From Azohydromonas caseinilytica (GTDB lineage: Bacteria; Pseudomonadota; Gammaproteobacteria; Burkholderiales; Burkholderiaceae_C), in the NCBI RefSeq assembly GCF_012927045.1, contig NZ_JABBFW010000017.1, positions 49,820-113,819 on the forward strand: a stretch of 64,000 bases of DNA, written 5' to 3'. The position numbers and the translations under genes were made by a program. The notes under the pieces were generated by a model. The model was not told the DNA's origin. It saw only the letters and a program-made list of their open reading frames with translations, and searched no databases. Positions 54,531-62,705 of this stretch are shown one piece after another. Positions within the stretch are counted from its first letter, which is position 1. Every line of letters starts with the position of its first letter.

Positions 54531-55077
54531 GGGTGGGTCTCCTTGGGGCGGCGTTCTTCCAGCCGCCCGGACGGCGGCCTGGTGCCAGGACTTGGCTTCT
54601 AGAGGTCAGGGGCAACGGCTGGTCGGTCTGCCGGCATGGCTGGTGGCGACGCCGGTGCGCTGGCGCGATGTGACGTGTTTGCTGCGCGGGCAAGCAGACG
54701 CCGCTGCCATCCAGCCCTACCGGGCCGCGAGATCAGCCGCGGCGATGTCGCGGCGCACTGTTAGGTTCCGGCGCACACGCCGCGCCCGCTGTCTGCTCCG
54801 GCGCGGAGGCCGTCATGGCGCCTGGTACTCGGCAGAATCCATGTTGTTCCCCGTCATGAAGCGAATCGATGGGGAGCAGTCTAGGCAGCGCCCGTCCGCG
54901 CCAGAAGCCGGCAAGCGGCAACCAGATCGTTCTGAATCATTGAACAATCGCGCGGGTTTTCCCGAGCGCAAGGCGGGTGCGCGGGAGCGGTGCCCGGCAC
55001 GCGCCGCATGCAGTGCCGGTGCGCTCCAGGCCAGTTTGGCACGGCCGGCTTGGAGCCGGTGCCCCCAAGCCCGCTGG
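54531..55077. other. Intergenic regulatory region, 547 bp
   Basis: No coding sequence is supported. It contains a GGCGGC...GCCGCC hairpin near 54547-54567 and the LysR-type operator at 54925-54950. The leader between operator and sulfatase is unusually long for a LysR promoter. Confidence 0.55.
54925..54950. promoter_or_regulatory. LysR-type operator upstream of the sulfatase operon
   Basis: Core GTTC-N9-GAAC (54929-54945) with flanks GATC and AATCG. The outer parts (GATCGTTCTG and GAACAATCG) are identical to the pnp operator, and the downstream CGGGTTT is also shared. It lies 130 bp downstream of the intact LysR stop, the same layout as the remnant/pnp pair. Confidence 0.68.
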
Positions 55078-56031
55078 TCACTCCTCCAGCAGGTCCGGGG
55101 CGAGCAGGCCGGCTTCGATCAGGGGCTTGTCCCAGGGAGGCTCGTCACCGGCGAAGCGGGCGACCAGGCTCTCGATGAACAGGCGAGGCTTGAAGGCGCC
55201 ACGCTGGGTGCGCGCATAGACGGCCGAGAGCCAAAACGAGGACAGCACGAACTCCGGCAGCACGATCTGCAGCCGGCCACCGCGAATGCCCTCCGCGGCC
55301 ACGAGCGTGGGCAGGCACACGATGCCGGCGTGCTCGTAGGCGTAGTCGCGCAGCAGGTGCACCGAGCTGCTCATCAGGTGGGGCTTGAGCTCCAGCGTGA
55401 CGGCCTCTTCCCCGGCCTTGTGGAAGGTCCAGCGGTCACGCGTCGCATGCCCGGAGAAAAGTCCGAGCCGGTGGCCTGCCAGGTCGCGCGGGTGCTCAGG
55501 CATGCCGTGCTGCTGCAGGTACTCGGGGGAAGCGCAGAAGGTGCGGCGGACCGGGAACACCCGTCGAGAGATCAGCTCGTCCGACACGGGCTTGAAGATC
55601 TGCAGCGCCACGTCGAAACCCTGCTTGACCGGATCGATGACCGCGTCGTCGAGCACCACGTCGAGCCGGATCTCCGGGTATCGATCCTGGAACTGGCGCA
55701 GCAGGCTGGCGGAATGCCCCAGCATGAAGCCGATGGCTGCGTGCACTCTCAGGGTCCCGGACGGCGTGCCTCGAACCTCGCGCATCTGGTCCACGATCTC
55801 GTTGGTGCGGGCCACCAGTTCGCTGCAATCCCGGTAAAAAGCCTGGCCCATCTCCGACAAGCGAACCGCACGCGTGGTGCGATGGAACAGGGCATCACCC
55901 AGCATTTCCTCGAGCTGCTGCACCCGCGTGGTGACTGCGGACTTCGACAATCTGAGCTGCCGCGCCGCCTCTGCAAAGCTCTGCGTCTCAGCCACGCGCA
56001 CGAATGCTTCTATGCACAGGAATCGGTCCAT
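55078..56031 (-). CDS. LysR-family transcription regulator
   Basis: The 317-residue regulator has an N-terminal winged helix-turn-helix (SFAEAARQLRLSKSAVTTRVQQLEE) and a C-terminal inducer-binding domain (about 90-300; LRVHAAIGFMLGHSA, LELKPHLMSSSVHL). The start at 56031 (MDRFLCIEAF) matches the family and the remnant at 49842; the longer frame is not conserved in style. It lies upstream of, and in the same direction as, the sulfatase-tctC-sulP genes. Because the pnp-linked copy is destroyed, this protein is the best candidate to control both operators. Confidence 0.9.
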   Translation of the reverse strand: MDRFLCIEAFVRVAETQSFAEAARQLRLSKSAVTTRVQQLEEMLGDALFHRTTRAVRLSEMGQAFYRDCSELVARTNEIVDQMREVRGTPSGTLRVHAAIGFMLGHSASLLRQFQDRYPEIRLDVVLDDAVIDPVKQGFDVALQIFKPVSDELISRRVFPVRRTFCASPEYLQQHGMPEHPRDLAGHRLGLFSGHATRDRWTFHKAGEEAVTLELKPHLMSSSVHLLRDYAYEHAGIVCLPTLVAAEGIRGGRLQIVLPEFVLSSFWLSAVYARTQRGAFKPRLFIESLVARFAGDEPPWDKPLIEAGLLAPDLLEE

Positions 56032-56268
56032 GGCTGCGTCTTCATCCCAAACTCGAATTTGAGGGAAAGTAAGGATCAATCGCTTCCGTGCCGTCAAGCA
56101 TGGCCCGGGAGCGGGTTGTGGAACTGCCGTCCATCGACTGATCGGTACTTTGTTATTTACGGGAATAGCGGTCGATTCCAAGGCCAGCTGCGACAACGGA
56201 TGGCACGAGCGAAGGCCATGCTGCCCGTTGGTGCCGCGGCCGGCACAGGCTCCTCGGGCGGGGCTTTG

Positions 56269-56520
56269 TTACCGGTGCGCAAGCTCGAGCGGCACGTCGG
56301 ACACGGTTGCCGTCATGTCCGCAAGGACGCGCAGGTTTCCGTCGATCTCGACCTGCGCGCCTCGCCCACGAACGCGTCCGGCCCGGCCTGGACACAGGCA
56401 TGGATGCCACACAGGAACGCCGCGTCTGCGGGCTCGATGGCGAGCCGAACGCATGGTGTGGCATCACGCCTGCGCACCATCTCGCAGTGGCCCGCCGACG
56501 TCACGGGTGCTGCATGCGCC
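56269..56520 (-). pseudogene. Frameshifted remnant, family unknown
   Basis: One frame reads RLAIEPADAAFLCGIHACVQ then AGPDAFVGEA. The next frame reads AQVEIDGNLRVLADMTATVS then DVPLELAHR, ending in TAA at 56269-56271. The two join smoothly if an extra GC dinucleotide in a GCGCGC run is removed. I do not recognise the protein. Confidence 0.35.
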
Positions 56521-56712
56521 GGCGCGAGGCCAGCCGCGGCCTCATCGGGCGCCTGGACAAGGGCGGCGATGGAGGGATGCGACAGGCGCCTGCAAGTGCG
56601 GCCTGGACGGCTGCGCCGCGTGCGCCCCCGTGGCATGTCGTGCGAGGCTCGCGGGCGCGGGACGCACTTCCGCTCGCGGCGACCTGCGCGCCACGGACTC
56701 CCAATGCACGAA

Positions 56713-56740
56713 AGCGGCCTGGCGGCCGCTTCGTTTTTTC
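56713..56740 (+). terminator. Rho-independent terminator
   Basis: The 7-bp stem AGCGGCC-TGGC-GGCCGCT (56713-56730) is followed by TCGTTTTTTC. It terminates plus-strand transcription and lies just outside the parAB operon. Confidence 0.65.
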
Positions 56741-56745
56741 CTAAG

Positions 56746-56762
56746 TCCTTGTCGCGCAAGGA
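56746..56762. repeat. Palindrome TCCTTG-TCGCG-CAAGGA downstream of parB
   Basis: A 6-bp inverted repeat with a 5-bp spacer lies 24 bp past the parB stop. Position is compatible with a centromere (parS) site or part of the parAB terminator. Low confidence. Confidence 0.25.
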
Positions 56763-56785
56763 TTCGTACTTTCCTATTCCGGCTT

Positions 56786-57775
56786 TCAGGTGCCGTTCGC
56801 CTCCTTGAGCGCCTCGGCTGCCATCTCCTGCAGCAGCGCGTCGATGCGCTCGACGACCCGTTCCATGTCCACGCCGTCGGCAGCGAAGTCCACCCGGAGC
56901 GAGCTGCCCACGGCTCGGCGCTCGGCGAACTTGAAGCGCCCGGCCAGGATGCGCTTGGCGCTGGCCGTGGGCTTCGGCGCACGGGGCTTGGCGCGCGCGA
57001 AGGCTGCGGCCTGCTGCTGCTTGATCTCGCCGCGGACCACGAGGCGCACGGCCTCGACGACCTGCGCGTCGCGCTCGCCGCCCGACAACCGTGCCAGTTC
57101 CTTGACCAGCTTCACGCCGATGCGCTGCGGCTGGGTGCGGATCTCCTCCAGGGCCTTCTTCGGCAGCCGGGAGAAGGCGAACAGGTCGCTCACCACCTGG
57201 TCGGAGACACCAGCCAGGCGCGCCAGCTCCGACTGCGACATGCCGGTCGCTTCCTGCTCGCGCCTGAATCCCTGCCAGCGCTCGTAGTCGGAGAGTTCCT
57301 GGGCGATGAGGTTGGCGAAGAAGGCGGCGCGCTCGACCTGCTCGTCGGGCAGCTGCAGCACCGTCACGGGAATGGTGCTGCGCCCCATGTCGCGGTACGC
57401 CTGCAGCCGGTTCTCGCCGCTGACGACCTCGTAGCGTCCGTCGGGCTTGGGCCGCACGGCGATTGGATGCACCAACGGGTTGACGCGCAGGTTCTCGCGC
57501 AGCTCGGCGTAGGCCTCGGGCGTGAGCTGGCGCCGGCGCCCGGGCACGCTGTCGAGCAGTTCCAGCGCCAGCTCGGTGGGCGCGCGGCGATCAAGCTCAG
57601 CCTGTAGGGCGGCGGCACGGGCCTCGGCGTCCTCCACGCGCTTGACGGCCCCGGAGAGCAGTGCCTTGCTGGGGGCCGTGCCACCGATGAACTCCGGCTT
57701 GGTAGCCACCGGCGCGGGTGCCGGCGCGGCGACAGCCGCCGAGGCCAGGCTGGCCTTGAGGTGCTTGAAGCTCAT
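56786..57775 (-). CDS. parB: Plasmid partition protein ParB
   Basis: The 329-residue DNA-binding partition protein has the ParB/Srx-type N domain (YEVVSGENRLQAYRDMG with the CTP-binding GENR motif and NPLVHPIAVRP). A helix-turn-helix follows (MSQSELARLAGVSDQVVSDLFAFSRLP), then a C-terminal basic dimerisation region. It binds the plasmid centromere and stimulates ParA. The ATG overlaps the parA stop by 4 bp (57772-57775), the normal order of type Ia partition operons. An N-terminal Ala-rich tail (1-40) probably contacts ParA. Confidence 0.93.
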   Translation of the reverse strand: MSFKHLKASLASAAVAAPAPAPVATKPEFIGGTAPSKALLSGAVKRVEDAEARAAALQAELDRRAPTELALELLDSVPGRRRQLTPEAYAELRENLRVNPLVHPIAVRPKPDGRYEVVSGENRLQAYRDMGRSTIPVTVLQLPDEQVERAAFFANLIAQELSDYERWQGFRREQEATGMSQSELARLAGVSDQVVSDLFAFSRLPKKALEEIRTQPQRIGVKLVKELARLSGGERDAQVVEAVRLVVRGEIKQQQAAAFARAKPRAPKPTASAKRILAGRFKFAERRAVGSSLRVDFAADGVDMERVVERIDALLQEMAAEALKEANGT

Positions 57776-58953
57776 TGCTCGATCCTCCAGACGGTCGCCT
57801 GCGTCAGGCTGTCGATGATGCGGGCCACCTCGTCGCTGGCGTCGCGCAGCTTGGCGTAGGTGCGGGCGCTGCCCTCGTACTTGGTCATGTCGTAGAGCGT
57901 GCCGAACTGCAGCCCGCCCAGGCTGGCCACCGGGCTGCGCGGGATCTCCACGGGCAGGATGTAGGGCCCGTAGGTCTGGATGATGCGGTCGCGCACCAGC
58001 GAGCTCGCGACGTTGGTGGCGTCGGTCTTGTTGAGCAGCACGCGCATCCAGGCGAAGCGCTTGTCCACGCCGAAGCCCTCGCGCAGCGTCATCAGCAGGT
58101 CCTGCAGCAGCCCCCAGTACGCCACCGACGAAGCGTAGTCCAGGTTCTCCGGCGGCAGCGGCATGAGCAGCCCGTCCGCGGCCATGGCGGCGTTCACAGC
58201 CATGTAGCTCAGGCTCGGCGCGGTGTCGATGAGGATGTAGTCGTAGGCCGGCGCGAGCGGCTGCAGCGCCGTGTGCAGCAACGCCCACCACTCGGAGTCC
58301 GCGCGCGCGGCCAGCTGCGGCAGAGCCGCCTCAGCGGCGAACAGGTCCGGCGTGGCCGGCACGATGTCCAGCCCGTCCCAGTAGCTCGGCCGCACGGCGT
58401 GCGTGAGGTCTTTGGGCGACGAGTCCCCACCGGTGAAGATGGACAGCGCCGTGTCCTTTTCCTCCACGTCCGCGCCAGGCAGCCACCCGGCGAGCGTGGT
58501 GGCCGAGCCTTGCGGGTCCAGGTCCACGACCAACACGCGCCGGCCCATGAGCGTGAGGGCCTGCGCCAAGTGCATGGTGGTGGTTGTCTTGCCGCTGCCG
58601 CCCTTGAAGTTCACGGTGGCGATCGTCGCCGCGCTCTTGCCCTTGGGGCGAGCAGGCAGCGTGGTGAGTGCCCCGATCCAGGCCCGCGTCTCGGCCAGCG
58701 TGTAGGCGCGCCGCCCGCCCGCTGCCGGCACCCCCTGGGGCAGTCCGCGCTCGGGCCGCGTGCGCAGATAGTTCTGGTGCTTGGCGTCGATGCCGCACAG
58801 CGCGGCCACCTGGCCGCCGTTGAAGACCGGCGGGACCTTGCGCGGCTGCGGTTCGAACATGCGCTGGCGCAGGTCGCCCAGGAAGTGGCGCGCGCTGCTG
58901 TTGAGCCCGTGCAGTGATTGCAGGTCGAACGCCTGTGGCTGGATGTCTGGCAT
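57772..58953 (-). CDS. parA: Plasmid partition ATPase ParA (type Ia)
   Basis: The 393-residue Walker-type ATPase has an N-terminal DNA-binding region (about 1-110; FNGGQVAALCGIDAKHQNYL and AYTLAETRAWI, MerR-like) that marks type Ia autoregulating ParA. The deviant Walker A is NFKGGSGKTTTTMHLAQ, then VVDLDPQGSAT and YILIDTAPSLSYM. The start at 58953 gives the expected length; the open frame extends 135 codons upstream without domain sense. With ParB it segregates the plasmid and probably represses its own promoter. Confidence 0.93.
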   Translation of the reverse strand: MPDIQPQAFDLQSLHGLNSSARHFLGDLRQRMFEPQPRKVPPVFNGGQVAALCGIDAKHQNYLRTRPERGLPQGVPAAGGRRAYTLAETRAWIGALTTLPARPKGKSAATIATVNFKGGSGKTTTTMHLAQALTLMGRRVLVVDLDPQGSATTLAGWLPGADVEEKDTALSIFTGGDSSPKDLTHAVRPSYWDGLDIVPATPDLFAAEAALPQLAARADSEWWALLHTALQPLAPAYDYILIDTAPSLSYMAVNAAMAADGLLMPLPPENLDYASSVAYWGLLQDLLMTLREGFGVDKRFAWMRVLLNKTDATNVASSLVRDRIIQTYGPYILPVEIPRSPVASLGGLQFGTLYDMTKYEGSARTYAKLRDASDEVARIIDSLTQATVWRIEQ

Positions 58954-59440
58954 GGCCCCCCGATTCGTGCTTGATGCGCGATTCTGCGTCTCTCGTTCTA
59001 ATTCACGCAAATGCAGCGACTGCCGGTCTGTTGTTCTCGCGCAAATGCGTCCCGGGACGCCACGGCGTTCCATGCCGCCCATGGCACGGCTGGCATGGTC
59101 CGCTACCACGCTCCCTTCTGGTGCGACCCATGTCTTCGGTGGAAGCGATCCGCACCAGCGCGCAACCGGTTTCCATACGCAGGTCGCCAGTGATCCCGTA
59201 CGCGCTTGGTCTCGCGGGAGTCGGCAGCCCTGCGCACACGGCCATGTGTCAACCGTCCGTCGTAGCGGCATGCCGGGATAAGCGCACACGCGGGACGGCA
59301 GGAGGGGCGGCGCACCCTTGCGCCGGTTCAAGCGGCCCCGGCGCCGCGGCTTCGGCATGCCAAAGCCGTGGCACGAGCGCAGCGGCGCGTTCGCATTGCC
59401 TCAGGCGCTGTCGTCGTTCCAGGTACCGGTGAAGGCACGG
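58954..59440. promoter_or_regulatory. parA upstream region with palindrome and repeated CGCAAATGC
   Basis: No gene is supported in these 487 bases. They contain CGCAAATGC twice (59006-59014 and 59040-59048) and a perfect 14-bp palindrome GCGTCCCGGGACGC (59047-59060) about 100 bp before parA. These are candidates for a ParA operator or the parS site. Confidence 0.4.
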
Positions 59441-59441
59441 G

Positions 59442-60077
59442 TGGTGACGTCCTTGTGCAACGCGTCCATGTGCCCGTATGGCGGGCACCGGTAGAAGGTG
59501 ACGTTTCTGTGCCCGTCGCCTGTCGGGGCTGCTCTGCGCCATCGTAAGGTGACGTTTTTGTGCTGGTGTGCTTTCAGGCGGTGTCGTCGCCGCCAACAAA
59601 CGCTGTGCGCTGAAGCACAAGAACGTCACCTTTCGCGGTGCACGGTCCGACGAGGGATTCGAGCCATCGCGACGCGAATCGCTCTGCAGACCATCGCGCG
59701 GTAGCCCCCTTCTTCTCCTCTGACCAGCAGCTTGCTTGCAAGCATTAAAGAACTTGAAAGCAAGCAAGCATTAGGGAGCCGAAAAGGCCTTTTTCTTCAA
59801 CGACTTGCGCTTGGAAAGGTGACGCCTTTGTGCTGCTGCCCCAGGCAAGGTGACATCCTTGTGCCCAAGGTGACGTCCTTGTGCTCCGCAAAGTGACGTT
59901 TCTGTGCGCGATGGTGTACGGATTTGTGCTGGAAAGGTGACGGATTTGTGCAAGGTGACGTCCTTGTGCGTTTGTTGCCAAGCGCGTGTGAGCGTAGCTG
60001 GTCCAGCGCCGTGTCCGTGGCGAGGGTGACGTTTCTGTGCGGCCGGGTCTGGGCCCGCGAAGGTGACGCGCTTGTGC
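59442..60077. repeat. Iteron array of the plasmid replication origin
   Basis: About 14 copies of an 18-bp unit, consensus AAGGTGACGTTTNTGTGC, occur between 59442 and 60077. Starts are 59442 (partial), 59495, 59546, 59615 (inverted), 59816, 59847, 59867, 59890, 59911 (degenerate), 59934, 59952, 60023 and 60060. The units at 59847-59969 follow at 18-23-bp steps, roughly two helical turns. A less GC-rich stretch with CAAGC repeats (about 59725-59810) separates the first four copies from the rest and may be the opening region. I see no exact DnaA box. This is a Rep-binding origin. Confidence 0.9.
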
Positions 60078-60137
60078 AGCGCGCCGGACGGCACGGGATA
60101 CAAGAACGAGGTCGGCAAGGGCACCGTCCGATGCACG

Positions 60138-60169
60138 AAGGTGACGCCTGGTTTGACGGGCGTCACCTT
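60138..60169. promoter_or_regulatory. Inverted-repeat operator of the rep gene
   Basis: Two half-iterons face each other: AAGGTGACGCC (60138-60148) and GGCGTCACCTT (60159-60169), exact reverse complements. Inverted iteron halves at the rep promoter are the usual site of Rep-dimer autorepression in iteron plasmids. The site argues for a rep start downstream, at 60220. Confidence 0.75.
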
Positions 60170-60219
60170 TGCGAATAGCCTCCTGGCTTCACGCCGTACC
60201 GAACCTGCAGAGCCGTCCC

Positions 60220-61665
60220 GTGCCCAAGCCTCCTCAGCGTCTTGCCGCCAGCGAGCAGTACGCGCTGGAGCTGTTCCAGGAAACCGTCGGCCGCAAGGGG
60301 ACTGCCGCGACCATCGCGGATGCCGACAAGGACATCACCTTCAAAAAGAACAATGTCTTCATTGACGTGGGCGAGTTGAGCCTGCTGGGGCGGCGCAGCC
60401 TCAACGTCATGGACTTCCTTGCGTCCGGCGCGCCACCCGAGGTGACGGACTTCGACTGCGACCTGGCGCTGTTCCGTTTCCTGCTCAACTATGACAGCCG
60501 AAACTACAAGCACATGCGCGAGGCGCTGCGCGAAACGCAGAAGTCCACCGTGCTGGTCGAGGTCGAGCATGCCAGCGCGCGCAGCGGCTCCGAGCTCAAG
60601 GACTTCGTCTCCATCTCGCTCGTGAACATGGTGGCGGTCGCCGGCGGGCGCGTCTTCTTCCAGTTCCACCCGGCGATCCGCCGCCTGCAGAAGGACCAGC
60701 GCGGCTACACGTTCCTGTCGCTGCGGACCACGTCCGCCTTCTCTTCGCAGTACGCGCATGCGCTGTACGAGCGGCTGCGCTCCGTGGCCTTCAAGGGCTC
60801 GCCCACGGAGTGGCTGACCGTCGACGAGGCCCGGCGGTGGGCGGGTGCCAGCGGCGACAAGTACGCCGACGAGTTCAAGGCCTTCAAGCGGCGCGTGCTC
60901 GAGATCGCCAAAACCCAGATCAACGAGCTCTCGGACCTGCGCGTGGAGTACGAGACGCGGTCCTCGCCGGGGTCGAAGAAGGTGACCCACATCCGGTTCG
61001 CCTTCCGCGAGCAGGAAGGCAAGGGCATGCAGTCCTTCCACGAGTCCGAGGCGCGCAAGGAGCTCTACAACACCTTGCGCGGCGAGTTCGGGCTGGGAAC
61101 GCGTGACATCGAGGAGATCGCGCGCAGGCCCCAGGACTTCACCCAGGATCGTATAGAGGCCGCCATCGCCTTCGTGCGCCATCGCATCAAGAAGGGAGGC
61201 AAGAAGGTGCACGCCCCCGGCAAGCTGCTGCTCAAGGCGCTGGAGGAGGGGTGGACGATCCCGACGGCCGAGCTTGAGGACGCGCGGCCGGCGCTGGCCA
61301 CGGACGCAGCGCGTGCTGCCGGAGCCGCCAACGCGGTGGCCGCTTCCGCGCCAGCCGAACCGGATGCGGCCACGGCCGCCCTGCAGCGGGAGTACGAGGA
61401 GGGCGGGAAGCGAGGTTTCCAGGCCTTCCTCGAGCTCGATTCGGCGGCCCAGGCGAGCCTGCTGGCCTCGTTCGCGCGCACGGCGCCTTTCCGGGTTCTG
61501 CAGGTGCAGCTCAAGCGTGCCAAGGGGCCGGTCACCGAAGGCGAGCTGCGCTCGACCGATCGACTGCGCTTCGCCTTCGGCCAGCACGTCCTGGCCGCAC
61601 AGAAAAAGGTCGCCAGGAGCGGGCGGACCGACTCCAAGCCGCAGGCAAGGCTTTTCGACAGGTGA
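60220..61665 (+). CDS. rep: Plasmid replication initiator, Rep_3 (RepB) superfamily
   Basis: The product has about 481 residues from a GTG at 60220, with two winged-helix domains typical of iteron-plasmid initiators. WH1 is about residues 10-150 (KKNNVFIDVGELSLLGRRSLNVMDFL, then SVSL-like SISLVNMV). WH2 is about 155-290 (LRTTSAFSSQYAHALYERLRSV, then FKRRVLEIAKTQINELSD). The C-terminal 150 residues are Ala-rich and more variable. As a monomer it binds the iterons at 59442-60077; as a dimer it should repress its own promoter. A TTG at 60169 would add 17 residues but overlaps the operator, so it is not preferred. The protein is longer than classic 300-residue Reps. Confidence 0.88.
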   Translation: MPKPPQRLAASEQYALELFQETVGRKGTAATIADADKDITFKKNNVFIDVGELSLLGRRSLNVMDFLASGAPPEVTDFDCDLALFRFLLNYDSRNYKHMREALRETQKSTVLVEVEHASARSGSELKDFVSISLVNMVAVAGGRVFFQFHPAIRRLQKDQRGYTFLSLRTTSAFSSQYAHALYERLRSVAFKGSPTEWLTVDEARRWAGASGDKYADEFKAFKRRVLEIAKTQINELSDLRVEYETRSSPGSKKVTHIRFAFREQEGKGMQSFHESEARKELYNTLRGEFGLGTRDIEEIARRPQDFTQDRIEAAIAFVRHRIKKGGKKVHAPGKLLLKALEEGWTIPTAELEDARPALATDAARAAGAANAVAASAPAEPDAATAALQREYEEGGKRGFQAFLELDSAAQASLLASFARTAPFRVLQVQLKRAKGPVTEGELRSTDRLRFAFGQHVLAAQKKVARSGRTDSKPQARLFDR

Positions 61666-61866
61666 TGTGCTGCGCCTGTGACATGGCCGCATGTCTCAGG
61701 GGCGTGTGGCATCGCGACCAGACGCCGACGAGACGAAGGCGTCCCACTGCACCGACATGACCGCGCTGGCCGAGCCGGTGAGGCGCCAACTGGACGCTGT
61801 TTTCGAAATGCTCTTCAGGTGAAGGGCATGGCGACCGCCAGGCCCGCCGACGAGAAGGCGGCGTAA

Positions 61867-62236
61867 GCACCTTCCATCGATGCCCCGTCCCCGCCGCCGC
61901 GCTGCAAGCTCGAAGTCCTCTACCAGGAGGTGCTCGGGCAGGTCGGCCCGCGGGTGGGCAAGCTGAAGAAGGCTTCGAGCCGCCTGGTGCACGCTGCAGA
62001 AGAGGGCGAGGAGACAAGCAGGAGGGTCGACGCTGCCCGCCAGGCGGTCCTCATCAACCTGCGCCGGGCGCCGGGCGCTGGACGAGGACATGGGCGCGGC
62101 CGTGATAGAGCGCGCGGCGGCGGACGCACGGGCCTCGGCCCAGGTGGTTGAGCGCGAGGCGCACCGCATGGTGCTGCTGGTGCTGTGCCTGGGCAGCGCC
62201 GAAGGTGTCATTGGCGGCGTGCTGGCACTGGGTTGA
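61867..62236 (+). pseudogene. Plasmid gene frameshifted by a 7-bp duplication
   Basis: The first frame encodes KLEVLYQEVLGQVGPRVGKL, then KKASSRLVHAAEEGEETSRR, then VDAARQAVLINLRRA. After a tandem CGCCGGG duplication (62062-62075) another frame continues with ALDEDMGAAVIERAAADARA and a C-terminal membrane helix (MVLLVLCLGSAEGVIGGVLALG), ending TGA 62234-62236. Removing one copy restores the frame. The helical, membrane-tailed layout resembles small plasmid mobilisation proteins, but I cannot name it. Confidence 0.5.
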
Positions 62237-62291
62237 AAGTTTCTGGTCCCCTGATTGCGCCCGGGCCGCCGACGAGCCGGCCGGTTGACGT

Positions 62292-62705
62292 TCAGACGTT
62301 GCTCCAGTCGCCGTCGTCGTCCTTCATATACTGCGGCAGGCCGCCGCCGCACGGGCAGCAGTCGGGGTCCAGGCCGTCAGGGCAGCAGCCTTCCCTGGCA
62401 GCATCGCCCTCTCCGGGCGCACAGTAGTCGCCGCACTCGCGCGCGATGCGCAGGGCCTCCTCGTGGTGTTTCTCAGGCAGCCGCTCAAGGGCGCCGTCAA
62501 CCCTGCCACTGTAGCGGCTGCTGTAGAGCAGGTCCGAGCCGCCGCAGCCAGTGGCGGCCGCCTTGGAGAAGGTTTCGCACCGTGTGGGCCACTGGTCGGC
62601 GTCAAAGCCGGTCGGCGCGCCAGCGGTTACCGATTGCTCCTGCATTTCACAGCGGCGTACCCAGGCGTTCTCGTATTCCTGCGCCAGCTCCGGGAAGACC
62701 GCCAA
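62292..62705 (-). CDS. Hypothetical cysteine-rich acidic protein, 137 residues
   Basis: The ATG at 62705 opens a frame with clear GC3 codon bias. About eleven cysteines concentrate in the C-terminal half (ECGDYCAPGEG, GCCPDGLDPDCCPCGGG), and the C-terminus is acidic (MKDDDGDW). Metal binding or disulfide bonding is possible, though there is no signal peptide. No family is recognised. It is alone between the decayed gene and a low-GC gap. Confidence 0.55.
   Translation of the reverse strand: MAVFPELAQEYENAWVRRCEMQEQSVTAGAPTGFDADQWPTRCETFSKAAATGCGGSDLLYSSRYSGRVDGALERLPEKHHEEALRIARECGDYCAPGEGDAAREGCCPDGLDPDCCPCGGGLPQYMKDDDGDWSNV

Larger units (their letters stand above)
56032..56785. other. Junction region between catabolic cluster and plasmid backbone
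   Basis: It holds the LysR promoter, a frameshifted minus-strand remnant (56269-56520), a terminator-like hairpin (56713-56740) and a palindrome (56746-56762). No intact gene is supported. Confidence 0.5.

Noticed and set aside
52924..54693. Long minus-strand frame overlapping the sulfatase
   Set aside because: It is a +1-type shadow of the sulfatase, Arg/Ala-rich, with no motif; the 52941-54530 frame has the catalytic motifs.
59442..60169. Repeat array considered as a CRISPR
   Set aside because: Units are 18 bp, irregularly spaced, one is inverted, and the spacing is often zero or a few bases; it lies upstream of a Rep gene, so these are iterons.
60169..60219. TTG start for rep at 60169
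   Set aside because: It lies inside the right arm of the inverted-repeat operator and has no ribosome binding site; GTG 60220 is more sensible.
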